Source of the DNA: Oligoflexia bacterium | GTDB lineage: Bacteria > Bdellovibrionota_G > JALEGL01 | Length of the DNA stretch: 64,000 nucleotides | Direction: 5' to 3' | Assembly (NCBI GenBank): GCA_035326705.1 | Contig: DAOLES010000002.1 | Span: 11,608-75,607 of the forward strand | Part shown: positions 43,821 through 51,788 of the stretch, one piece after another | Layout: the number at the start of each line of letters is the position of its first letter | Position numbering within the stretch: the stretch's first letter is position 1 | Notes under the pieces: generated by a model | What the model was told of the DNA's origin: nothing | Databases searched by the model: none | The model's input: only the letters and a program-made list of their open reading frames with translations | Made by a program: the position numbers and the translations under genes

Positions 43821-44735
43821 ATGGGAGTTTTTGTTGGTGCAGGTTTAACATTATTGGTTTTAGTGGCTTTGGTTCAGTCAGTAAGGATTGTTCCGCAAAG
43901 AAGCGCATACATTGTTGAGCGTTTAGGTAAATATTCAAAAACCTTACAAGCAGGCTTGCATATTTTGATCCCTTTCTTTGATAGAGTATCTTATCAACAC
44001 TCCTTAAAAGAGGTTGCTTTGGATGTGCCATCGCAAACTTGTATTACGCGAGATAACATTGCTGTTGAAGTCGATGGTGTATTGTATTTGCAAGTTATGG
44101 ATCCAGTAAAAGCCAGTTATGGAATTGAGAATTTTCGCTTTGCTGCAACTCAACTTGCTCAAACTACTATGCGTTCAGAGATTGGTAAGTTGGAGTTGGA
44201 TAGAACTTTTGAAGAACGTGAGGCCATCAATGCTGAAATTATTAGAGCAGTGGATAAAGCCTCTGATCCTTGGGGTGTAAAAATTACCCGTTATGAAATT
44301 AAAAATATTGAACCGCCAAGAACCGTGACTGATGCCTTGGAAAAACAAATGCGTGCGGAACGTGAAAAACGAGCCACCATTGCAGAGTCTGAAGGTCTAA
44401 GACAATCCAAAATCAACATTGCTGAAGCTGATAAACAAGAAGCTATTATGCGTTCTGAGGGTGAGAAGCTTAAACAAATCAATGAAGCTGAAGGTTACGC
44501 TAAAGAAATTGAATTGATTGCAGAAGCAACTGCTGAAGGGATTAGAAAGGTAGCTCAAGCCATCAATGAGCCCGGAGGTAAAGAAGCTGTTAACCTAAGG
44601 GTTGCTGAACAATATGTTGCTGAGTTTGGTAAATTGGCCAAAACCAACAATACCTTAATCATTCCATCCAACTTGTCAGATATTGCCGGTATGGTTGCTT
44701 CAGCATCAAAACTTTTAGAGAAAAAAGACAGTTAA
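43821..44735 (+). CDS. SPFH/stomatin-like membrane protein (QmcA type)
   Basis: The protein has 304 residues. An N-terminal membrane anchor (VFVGAGLTLLVLVALVQSV) leads to the SPFH/PHB domain (VPQRSAYIVERLGKYSKTL, LHILIPFFDRV, ITRDNIAVEVDGVLYLQV, AQTTMRSEIGKLELDRTFEE). A coiled-coil segment follows (REKRATIAESEGLRQSKINIAEADKQEA), then the conserved C-terminal tail. These proteins form large ring-like microdomain assemblies in the membrane. An AAGGAG ribosome binding site lies 7 bases before the ATG. A terminator follows. Confidence 0.95.
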   Translation: MGVFVGAGLTLLVLVALVQSVRIVPQRSAYIVERLGKYSKTLQAGLHILIPFFDRVSYQHSLKEVALDVPSQTCITRDNIAVEVDGVLYLQVMDPVKASYGIENFRFAATQLAQTTMRSEIGKLELDRTFEEREAINAEIIRAVDKASDPWGVKITRYEIKNIEPPRTVTDALEKQMRAEREKRATIAESEGLRQSKINIAEADKQEAIMRSEGEKLKQINEAEGYAKEIELIAEATAEGIRKVAQAINEPGGKEAVNLRVAEQYVAEFGKLAKTNNTLIIPSNLSDIAGMVASASKLLEKKDS

Positions 44736-44763
44736 GTCTCTGAAAACACATACAATTAAAGAG

Positions 44764-44794
44764 GGTAAGCAAAGGTATGATGCTTACCTTTTTT
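44764..44794 (+). terminator. Rho-independent terminator after the SPFH gene
   Basis: A 7-bp stem (GGTAAGC with GCTTACC), 11-base loop, then six T. Confidence 0.8.
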
Positions 44795-44799
44795 ATTTG

Positions 44800-45828
44800 T
44801 TAACGGCAGTTTTCATGATGAATCGCAAGAGCATGATTGCTATCGTTATTGGCAGGTAAATACAATTGTTCGTTGGCGCTCTGCTCAAACTTTGCACTAT
44901 AATTAGGATCTTTTTCTAATCTGAAATTGCAATTCTGGGTATTGCTTATTTGAAAATGACGAATATTAGAGTAATTAATGCATTGATTACTGCCAGCACG
45001 CTTGAAAAATAATTGACTATTGGAATTTAAATGAAAAGCAATGGATTGAATTGGATATTGTGTAAAGTTTTTATTGGGAGAAGTCAGTCTAGAAATTAGT
45101 TTTTCATTGCGGTAAATTTTAAAACCATCATTTTTACCAATCAATATATTGTTATCTTGGACAATTAGCGGACCACGCTGAGTACTGATAATTGGATTTT
45201 TTGATGAAGTGAATCCTAGTACAGCAACAGTATTATTGCCAATGGAACTGCATTTTGATGAAGAAGAGTTTCCTTTGATGACGGCGTTGAGGTATTTGAA
45301 ACTTCTATTGTCATCATGTTTTGCCCGGATTTTAAATGTGTACAAGCTTTGACCATCACTTTCTTGCTGTTTATTAAAATTGGCGTCATTTTCATTTTTA
45401 AAATGCAAACTCATTTCAATGCAATTGGCAATAGGACAGCGCCGATCAATTAAAAAATCACGTGTGTAGTCAGGAGAATGTTTTACATCTGGATTGACAA
45501 TATCAATTTCAGGATCTTGTTCAGATTTAATTGTTTTTAGTTCATCATAGTTAGGAGTTGGGGGTTCATTTTTTTTAGTGATTTCAGCAATAGGCTCAAT
45601 TGAAGTATCTTTTTTTTGATTTGCGTCAGGCGGCGGTGTTTGTTGAGTAGTAGCCACAGAAGAAGGTTGAATCGATTGTAAAATTCTGAGCTTTGGGCAA
45701 TCATAAAGTTTAGGCCTGCATTCTGTTTTTGAGATGCCAACATAAAAAAACAAAATCACAAAAAATTGTAAAAGTATAAAAAACAAAAATACATGAATAA
45801 AAAAAGGCTTTCGTACGTTATTATTCAC
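44800..45828 (-). CDS. Membrane-anchored exported protein, unknown
   Basis: The 342-residue protein has an N-terminal membrane anchor (FFIHVFLFFILLQFFVILFF) followed by a Pro/Thr/Lys-rich linker (about 55-110), and a beta-rich extracytoplasmic domain with several cysteines (CPIANCIEMSLHF, SNQCINYSN, HHENCR). The end resembles a beta-trefoil or lectin-like repeat only loosely. I recognise no family. It is transcribed toward the SPFH gene and stops next to its terminator. Confidence 0.65.
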   Translation of the reverse strand: MNNNVRKPFFIHVFLFFILLQFFVILFFYVGISKTECRPKLYDCPKLRILQSIQPSSVATTQQTPPPDANQKKDTSIEPIAEITKKNEPPTPNYDELKTIKSEQDPEIDIVNPDVKHSPDYTRDFLIDRRCPIANCIEMSLHFKNENDANFNKQQESDGQSLYTFKIRAKHDDNRSFKYLNAVIKGNSSSSKCSSIGNNTVAVLGFTSSKNPIISTQRGPLIVQDNNILIGKNDGFKIYRNEKLISRLTSPNKNFTQYPIQSIAFHLNSNSQLFFKRAGSNQCINYSNIRHFQISNTQNCNFRLEKDPNYSAKFEQSANEQLYLPANNDSNHALAIHHENCR

Positions 45829-45926
45829 TGAATAATTTTACAGTAAATAATATTTTAGGCCAAACAAATCTCAAGATGAATACAATAAAAGTAATTTTTA
45901 CACTATAAGATTTTTTGATGTATAAA

Positions 45927-46237
45927 TTAAAGAGAGTGCAACTTATCCAAATTACTTGCCAACTTCAAAAATTCATCCGCCCACCCATTTGAAATACTCA
46001 ACTCTTAAAGTGTGCCAGTAGGAAGAAAAAGAAAGTTGATTTTTTCAATATGTTCTTTTGTTGGAGCCTCTATTGATCTACATAGATTTGATTAAAAAAA
46101 TCTAAAGCTTCTTGTTGATTATTCCAGTCTGAAACAACGAAATTATTAATTTGGTTAATAAAGTGTTTAATTTGATCAAAAATTGAATTAAATTGGGATG
46201 AATCTATTGTTTTATTTTAATTTAGACTAAGCAGCAT
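45927..46237 (-). pseudogene. Degraded immunity-like gene
   Basis: The 525-base gap between two genes holds a decayed minus-strand coding region. From an ATG at 46237 one frame reads MLLSLN-stop-NKTIDSSQF, then FDQIKHFINQINNFVVSDWN, ending in YVDQ-stop. Another frame takes over with IEAPTKEHIEKINFLFLPTG, TL, a stop, then ELSISNGWADEFLKLASNLD and a final stop at 45927. Two premature stops and one frameshift therefore break it. The last block resembles small uncharacterised proteins encoded near toxin-immunity genes, but this is from memory. The rest of the gap, including 45829-45926, shows nothing else. Confidence 0.6.
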
Positions 46238-46353
46238 ATGCAAAAAAATAATACAAACAAAGATACTTGTTTTTTGCAAATGATTAATAACCAATATTAC
46301 ACTATATTAAAATCAGAAGCGGTAGCTTTGATAAAAATTAAAGAGGATGTAGC

Positions 46354-46647
46354 ATGAAAGAAAATATAAAAAAAGATCAATGGGATAGTGGGTTGTTTGC
46401 CATTGAATTTTTAGAGTATGACTATGAAGAAAAATATTTTTTACAAATTCTAACTAAAATATGCACAATACTTAATTGTGAATGGAACGCTAAAGACGTT
46501 TTAAAAGAGTTGAATCACTTTTCTATAGAAATTATGCTCAATGATAGTAAAGATAATTTATTGTTGATGATGGATAATTGGTCTTTTTCTGCAGGATTTT
46601 CCTCAGAAGAGCATAGAGATAAAGTATTTAATAGTTTAGAAGAATAA
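46354..46647 (+). CDS. Small acidic protein, unknown; possible immunity protein
   Basis: The 97-residue acidic, soluble protein has a GAGGAT ribosome binding site 6 bases before its ATG. It has no signal or membrane span. Strands and helices alternate (GLFAIEFLEYDYEEKYFLQI, NLLLMMDNWSFSAGFSS). It lies between a degraded immunity-like pseudogene and a SUKH gene, so an immunity role is possible by context only. The following ~240 bases to the SUKH gene are AT-rich and show no feature. Confidence 0.55.
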   Translation: MKENIKKDQWDSGLFAIEFLEYDYEEKYFLQILTKICTILNCEWNAKDVLKELNHFSIEIMLNDSKDNLLLMMDNWSFSAGFSSEEHRDKVFNSLEE

Positions 46648-46890
46648 AAATCAATTAAAATTTTTAGATTTAAGTCTTAGGGTTGTTTTGGCAGTATGGT
46701 ATTAGCGAGTTCTATTTTTTTTGATGTCTCATATTTTAAAGTAATATATAAAAAGTATTTAGAAAATTTTTGGATTTTTGTGGAACATATAAAAATCTAT
46801 TTTCTGGTAGGTTTTTATAGCCTTGGACTAGATGTATAAGATTATTATGTTAATTTGTGGTTTAACCTCAATTTTTAATCTAAGCTAAAG

Positions 46891-47346
46891 TCAAAATATT
46901 TTACCTTGGTTTTTAACAAGTTTAGAGAGTAATGTTTGAATAGATCCAGGAATTTTTTGCCAAGACTTGGGAGCTTCTTCATGAAAACAATCCAATAGTT
47001 CATATTGGTTTTTTGTTTTTAGTTTAAGTCCTATATGATTGCCTTCACCAATCATATAAGCAAAAATTAAAATGTCATTGATCCAATCTTCACCATAAAT
47101 ATTTTTTTGTTCTTGATTAATTTTATGTATTTCTTTCACATTTAAAAATTGAACGCCTCCAAGATTATCATCATTAAATAGTTCAAAACCGTTTGAAAAA
47201 GTTAAAATATCAATCAAATCTTGAGGGATAGGTTTTTCATAAAGTTCTATAAGATATTGGATGTCTTTTTTACTAGCGCCTTTGGAAAAAGAGAATTTAA
47301 AATCAGGAAACGAAGATGGGATTTTTTTTAGCTCAATTAATTTCAT
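46891..47346 (-). CDS. SMI1/KNR4 (SUKH-1) family protein
   Basis: This 151-residue protein has the SUKH pattern: GASKKDIQYLIELYEKPIPQDLIDILTFSNGFELF (the helix, Pro, and conserved NG), followed by NLGGVQFLNVKEI and YMIGEGNHIGLKLK. Bacterial SUKH proteins usually serve as immunity proteins against contact-dependent or polymorphic toxins. No toxin gene is visible nearby, so it may be an orphan immunity gene. Confidence 0.85.
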   Translation of the reverse strand: MKLIELKKIPSSFPDFKFSFSKGASKKDIQYLIELYEKPIPQDLIDILTFSNGFELFNDDNLGGVQFLNVKEIHKINQEQKNIYGEDWINDILIFAYMIGEGNHIGLKLKTKNQYELLDCFHEEAPKSWQKIPGSIQTLLSKLVKNQGKIF

Positions 47347-47386
47347 GCTATTTTAGTATACAATGAATCTTAGTATACATAAAAAC

Positions 47387-48934
47387 TTACAGAGGAATAT
47401 TCCCATGTTTTTTGGGTGGGTTTTTATCGCGTTTGTTTTTTAATAAGTCTAAGGCTTGAATCAACTTGGCTCTTGTTTGTGATGGATAAATAACTTCATC
47501 AATAAAACCCAGTTCTGCAGCTTTGTAGGGGTTGGCAAAGGTTTTTTTATAATCTTCCACCAACTCTTTATGTTTTTGTGTGCTGTCTTTGGCTTGTTTG
47601 AGTTCATTTCTAAAAATAATATTTACCGCACCATCTGCGCCCATCACAGCAATTTCTGCATTGGGATAAGCGTAATTTAAGTCACCACGAATATGTTTAG
47701 AGGACATAACATCATAAGCACCACCGTATGCTTTACGGGTAATGAAAGTAATTTTAGGAACCGTGGCTTCAGCATAAGCATACAACAATTTTGCACCATG
47801 TTTAATAATTCCTCCAAACTCTTGTTGTGTGCCCGGCAAAAAGCCAGGAACATCCACAAAACTCACCACAGGAATATTAAAACAATCACAAAAACGGATA
47901 AAGCGAGCAGCTTTGACTGAAGAATGGATGTCTAAGCAGCCTGCTAAAACTTGCGGTTGATTGGCAACAATACCTATGCTTTGGCCATGGGCTCGGGCAA
48001 AACCCACCACAATATTTTGGGCATAGCCGGCATGAACTTCATAAAAAGAATCTTCATCTACAACCAAGTTAATCAAAGCTTTCATGTCATAGGGTTTGTT
48101 GGCTTCTTGTGGGATTAAAGTATCCAGTGCTTCAGGTTTTTTAGGGGCTTTATTGGCGTGTTTTGGGGCTTTTTCCATATTGTTGCTGGGCAAGTAGGAT
48201 ATTAGCTGACGTATGCCTACCAAACAACTTTGATCATCTGGGTAAGAAAAATGTGCCACGCCACTTTTTTTATTGTGGGTATTGGCGCCACCCAGCTCTT
48301 CTTTACTGATCTCTTCATGAGTCACGGTTTTAATGACATCTGGACCGGTAACAAACATATAACTGCTTTGATCTACCATTAAGTTAAAGTCAGTGATGGC
48401 AGGGGAGTATACTGCTCCACCAGCGCAGGGGCCCATGATGGCAGAGATTTGTGGGATGACTCCAGAAGCTAAAGTGTTACGCAAGAAAATATCCGCATAA
48501 CCGCCAAGGCTTTCTACCCCTTCTTGGATTCTGGCACCGCCAGAGTCATTGAGGCCAATAACTGGAGCCCCAATTTTTAAAGCCAAGTCTAAAATTTTAC
48601 AGATTTTTTTGGCATTGGCGCCAGAAAGCGAGCCACCAAAAACTGTGAAGTCTTGGGCAAAAACCAACACCGTGCGACCATCAATTTTGCCATAACCACA
48701 AATAACCCCGTCGCCTTCAATTTTTTTATCCTGCATGCCAAACTCATCACAACGATGTTTGACAAACTTATCAATTTCTTCAAAACTGTTGTCATCCAAT
48801 AAAAAATCTATACGTTCACGGGCAGTGAGCTTGCCAGCAGCATGTTGTTTTTGAATACGGTTTTCACCACCACCCAAGAGGGCAGCAGTATTTTTCTGTT
48901 TCAGTTTTTCAAATGCAGGGTTGTTATTAGACAT
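47387..48934 (-). CDS. pccB: Acyl-CoA carboxylase carboxyltransferase subunit (propionyl-CoA carboxylase beta type)
   Basis: The 515-residue protein is a full carboxyltransferase: KLTARERIDFLLDDNSFEEID, VFAQDFTVFGGSLSGANAKK, IGLNDSGGARIQEGVESLGG, the oxyanion-hole glycines in GPCAGGAVYSPAITDF, and VDVPGFLPGTQQEFGGIIKHGAKLLYAYAEATVPKI. It transfers CO2 from biotin to propionyl- or a similar acyl-CoA. Its partners, the biotin carboxylase and carrier, are about 9 kb away on the same strand, with unrelated genes between. Confidence 0.94.
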   Translation of the reverse strand: MSNNNPAFEKLKQKNTAALLGGGENRIQKQHAAGKLTARERIDFLLDDNSFEEIDKFVKHRCDEFGMQDKKIEGDGVICGYGKIDGRTVLVFAQDFTVFGGSLSGANAKKICKILDLALKIGAPVIGLNDSGGARIQEGVESLGGYADIFLRNTLASGVIPQISAIMGPCAGGAVYSPAITDFNLMVDQSSYMFVTGPDVIKTVTHEEISKEELGGANTHNKKSGVAHFSYPDDQSCLVGIRQLISYLPSNNMEKAPKHANKAPKKPEALDTLIPQEANKPYDMKALINLVVDEDSFYEVHAGYAQNIVVGFARAHGQSIGIVANQPQVLAGCLDIHSSVKAARFIRFCDCFNIPVVSFVDVPGFLPGTQQEFGGIIKHGAKLLYAYAEATVPKITFITRKAYGGAYDVMSSKHIRGDLNYAYPNAEIAVMGADGAVNIIFRNELKQAKDSTQKHKELVEDYKKTFANPYKAAELGFIDEVIYPSQTRAKLIQALDLLKNKRDKNPPKKHGNIPL

Positions 48935-49035
48935 GAGAGTAAACTTAGTGAAAAAGTACTCGGCTGTCTATAAATTACTCAACTGCACTTTGATTAAGAA
49001 AATCAAATGTTGATAGCGTTCACTGACCCATAATA

Positions 49036-49473
49036 CTAATCAAGTTCACCTGGTTTTCTTAGCATTTTTTGGACTTCATTGATGTGTTCTTGCTCATCAC
49101 GTACCATGGTTCTGGCATATTCTTCTAATGCAATATGTTTGTTGTCCACAATAGAAAGCAGCTCTTTGTACTTGTTCAATTGTAATTGTTCATGTTCTAA
49201 GCTCTCTTTTAAAATATCATTCACTTCATGTTTATGTGTTTCAAGCAGAGGCGCAATTTTTAAAGATGGATGACCGCCTAAGCTTGTGATGTGTTCACCA
49301 GCAGTGCCCGCATGAATTAAAGACTCAGAGGCTTGGTCTCTTAACCATTTAACAATAGGTATTCTATGATGACCAAAAATCATAAGAGAGTAGTGCGTAT
49401 ATTTTACAACTCCCGCAAGCTCATGCTCCATAATTGCATTTAAAACCTTAATAATTGACTCTTTGTTTTCCAT
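49036..49473 (-). CDS. Ferritin-like diiron protein (bacterioferritin/Dps-like)
   Basis: The 145-residue protein is predicted to form a four-helix bundle with paired carboxylate/His ligands: IMEHELAGVVKYTHYSL, ASESLIHAGTAGEHITSLGG, LEHEQLQLNKYKELL, and RDEQEHINEVQKMLR. These are the spacings of the ferritin/bacterioferritin fold, which oxidises and stores iron. The exact subfamily is unclear. It is divergent from a gene with a Fur-box-like site, in keeping with iron handling. Confidence 0.8.
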   Translation of the reverse strand: MENKESIIKVLNAIMEHELAGVVKYTHYSLMIFGHHRIPIVKWLRDQASESLIHAGTAGEHITSLGGHPSLKIAPLLETHKHEVNDILKESLEHEQLQLNKYKELLSIVDNKHIALEEYARTMVRDEQEHINEVQKMLRKPGELD

Positions 49474-49646
49474 AAAAACCTTTCAGTATCTGCTAAGATA
49501 TAAAAATTTATTATTGATAAGCTATTGACCCATGAATCATAAACCCGGGGAATCATTTTTGTAAAGCTCTAATTTAGAAGTGCTCAATAACGGGGGCCTA
49601 AGCCATAAAATAAAAATTATAAAAAACACTTGCAAAGTTTAACAGT

Positions 49647-49665
49647 ATTGATAATGACTATCAAT
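49647..49665. promoter_or_regulatory. Fur-box-like palindrome
   Basis: ATTGATA-ATGAC-TATCAAT is a perfect inverted repeat. Its core TGATAAT-G-ACTATCA matches the Fur 7-1-7 consensus (TGATAAT-x-ATTATCA) at 13 of 14 positions. It sits 34 bases before the ATG of an exported small protein and overlaps a GATAAT hexamer that could be its -10. This suggests repression by iron. Confidence 0.65.
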
Positions 49666-49699
49666 ATTAATTTAAAACCACACTAGGAGGAAGACAGTC

Positions 49700-50158
49700 A
49701 TGTCACTTAAAAAAATAATGTTTGCCGTTGCAGGAATTGCAATTTTTTCTAACGCTTTTGCACATCCTTCAGGGACTTATAGGTTAAATCAAGATGATGC
49801 AGCCACATTAGAGATTAATGTACTCAGCGAAGTATGTTTTTTTGATATTGAAGGCTATGTGTCACATGACGGAGGCAATGATGGCCATAAAAGAGAATTC
49901 ACTTTTTCTTCTGCAGCACAAGAATTAGGCTTTGAATCAGCAACCTACATTGAACTTTTTGAAGAATTAGATGAGTTTCAAAAAGCCGATGGACAAGAAG
50001 CATTAGAATATTACGCCAAAATAGAAAGCTATGACCCAGTTACAAGATCATGCGTGATTTCAAGCGATATGATTCCAGTGACAGATGTACAACAAGAAGA
50101 TGGTACTGTGGTTGAATATTTAGGCGATTATCTTCTAGAACTGATTAAACGCAAATAG
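49700..50158 (+). CDS. Small exported protein, likely Fur-regulated, unknown
   Basis: The 152-residue acidic protein has a clear signal peptide ending SNAFA-HPSG, which leaves a mature N-terminal histidine. There are two cysteines (EVCFFDIEGYV and TRSCVISSD) that could form a disulfide. An AGGAGG ribosome binding site lies 9 bases before the ATG. A Fur-box-like palindrome overlaps its presumed promoter, so it is probably made when iron is low. I recognise no family. An N-terminal His can serve as a metal ligand, but nothing here proves metal binding. Confidence 0.7.
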   Translation: MSLKKIMFAVAGIAIFSNAFAHPSGTYRLNQDDAATLEINVLSEVCFFDIEGYVSHDGGNDGHKREFTFSSAAQELGFESATYIELFEELDEFQKADGQEALEYYAKIESYDPVTRSCVISSDMIPVTDVQQEDGTVVEYLGDYLLELIKRK

Positions 50159-50178
50159 TAAGGGCTTATTTTCAATGA

Positions 50179-50207
50179 CTTGAGGGGAGGCTATAACCTC
50201 CCTTAAG
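50179..50207 (+). terminator. Terminator-like hairpin after the Fur-associated gene
   Basis: CTTGAGGGGAGG and CCTCCCTTAAG pair with one unpaired base, around loop CTATAA. Only three T follow, so termination may be weak. Confidence 0.45.
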
Positions 50208-50239
50208 CTTTGGCATATGATTTAAAATAAAGTTAATAT

Positions 50240-51283
50240 ATGTCTTGCAACCATAATACATACAAATGTCTACTTGTTATTGTTACGTTTACACTACTGT
50301 TTGGATGTAGACCCAATCAGCGTGCCCCAAAAGATAATGTTGTTTCTGGGCGTAAAATAATTAAAAAACAAATTATTAAAGCAGAACAAGAACCTATTAT
50401 TCCTGAATCTAATCAGGAAAAAAATCAACTGTCAGTTCAACAAGCTGCGCAAGAAAATTCTGAAGGTGTTACTAAACCACAGCTTAACAATATTGAAGTG
50501 CTTTCTTATCAAGATAGAATCATTCAAAAAATTTTAAAAAACCATTCTATTGCAGAACTTAATGAGAACACAAGAGCATGGTTAAATTATGCAACAGTTC
50601 ATGTTCCAGATCAGGTCTTTGATTTTGGGCTTCATTTTTATGCTGCAGCCAATGATGACCTCAATGAATACCATGCATCTAATATTGCTTTTGACTTGCA
50701 GTACGCTGTGCTGGAACCAATAGTCTCAAAAAAAGATGCAGCAAAAAAAATAAAATTAAAGATTAAATGGCATAAAAACTCAGTGTTGCATAGAGAAGTC
50801 TATTCTACCTTATGCCCAGAGCAAGTTTGCATCCCATCATTTTTTAAGTTGTCATACAATCTAGAAACAAAAATGCTCAAAGCAGATTATATTGAAGGCA
50901 TGTCAGGTCCTTTGAAATACGATTTTCAAAATGAGACGCATCATGTTTTTACTGCGGAGGATATGGGTGCCTTAAACTGTATTTTGAATATGGAAATAGA
51001 CAATCCAGATTCCTTTCTTTGGGAAAATCCTATTGAGCGCTATCTTGGAGCGGATTCTCAAGCAAGCATTGATATTGAACCCATGAAAGACCGTTTAGAT
51101 GGAATAACGGGGGCTACTGATTTGGTTAATGCGCCTTATGATAATTGTCCTGTTCCCAAAGGCGGTTTATGGACAACGGTTACTGTTTTTGCTCACGGCT
51201 ATGAAATGTACAGACGTATTGATGATAGACAAATAGAAGACTGGCTTTTAAGCTTTGAACAGCCCATGGCACCGCATGTTTAG
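50240..51283 (+). CDS. Lipoprotein, unknown
   Basis: The 347-residue protein has a lipoprotein signal with lipobox LFGC (Cys23). A Lys/Gln/Glu-rich linker (about 30-90) leads to a mixed alpha/beta domain with TRAWLNYATVHVPDQVFDFG, RLDGITGATDLVNAPYDNCPVP and GLWTTVTVFAHGYEMYRRID. I recognise no family. It lies between two Fur-box-like sites but has none itself. Confidence 0.65.
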   Translation: MSCNHNTYKCLLVIVTFTLLFGCRPNQRAPKDNVVSGRKIIKKQIIKAEQEPIIPESNQEKNQLSVQQAAQENSEGVTKPQLNNIEVLSYQDRIIQKILKNHSIAELNENTRAWLNYATVHVPDQVFDFGLHFYAAANDDLNEYHASNIAFDLQYAVLEPIVSKKDAAKKIKLKIKWHKNSVLHREVYSTLCPEQVCIPSFFKLSYNLETKMLKADYIEGMSGPLKYDFQNETHHVFTAEDMGALNCILNMEIDNPDSFLWENPIERYLGADSQASIDIEPMKDRLDGITGATDLVNAPYDNCPVPKGGLWTTVTVFAHGYEMYRRIDDRQIEDWLLSFEQPMAPHV

Positions 51284-51356
51284 CGATTTATAAGAAATAT
51301 GAAAGGCATAGAGTAAAAAACATTTTAAAGTACATAAAATGTTGCAACATGTATTT

Positions 51357-51375
51357 ATTGATAATAATAATCAAT
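51357..51375. promoter_or_regulatory. Second Fur-box-like palindrome
   Basis: ATTGATA-ATAAT-AATCAAT is nearly symmetrical; its core TGATAAT-A-ATAATCA matches the Fur 7-1-7 consensus at 13 of 14 positions. It lies 3 bases before the ATG at 51379, so binding would cover the translation start region and probably the transcript start of that gene. Confidence 0.6.
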
Positions 51376-51378
51376 ATC

Positions 51379-51573
51379 ATGAAATTAGATCAACATAAAA
51401 ATTTTAAAATCTCTGAATGTGAATGCGGAGGCTATGTTTTAACCATTTCTATGTTTAGCATGCATTTAGATGCGGCTAAGCTTGACAGTTTGGTTCATGC
51501 CCTCAATGCTTTTTACCTTTCTAAAATGAATAATAAGTATAAAACTTATCATAAGCAAGAGCACCTTAATTAA
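51379..51573 (+). CDS. Small protein with CxC motif, likely Fur-regulated, unknown
   Basis: This 64-residue protein starts MKLDQHKNFKISECECGGY, where the two cysteines (Cys14 and Cys16) form a CxC pair that could bind metal. It is otherwise helical (AAKLDSLVHALNAFYLSKM) with a basic His/Lys tail. A longer frame starts 30 bases upstream but then the Fur-box-like site would lie inside the gene. No good ribosome binding site is visible for either start, so the gene is moderately supported. The ~200 bases after it show no feature beyond AT-rich promoter-like sequence. Confidence 0.5.
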   Translation: MKLDQHKNFKISECECGGYVLTISMFSMHLDAAKLDSLVHALNAFYLSKMNNKYKTYHKQEHLN

Positions 51574-51788
51574 CCTTGGCTAAAAACAGGGACCTTCTCA
51601 GTAAAAAATTTATAAAAAGCTATTTTGTTTAGCAAGTCAAAATGAAGTTTCAATATTCCATAGGAATCAAAGGGTAGAAATTTCGGCCAGGTTTTATATT
51701 TTTTGGCTCAATTTTTAGTTCATTAACTTATAGTTATTGAACAAACTAACAATTTGCTAGTTTTTATAGATTGATTTATTTAAACACT

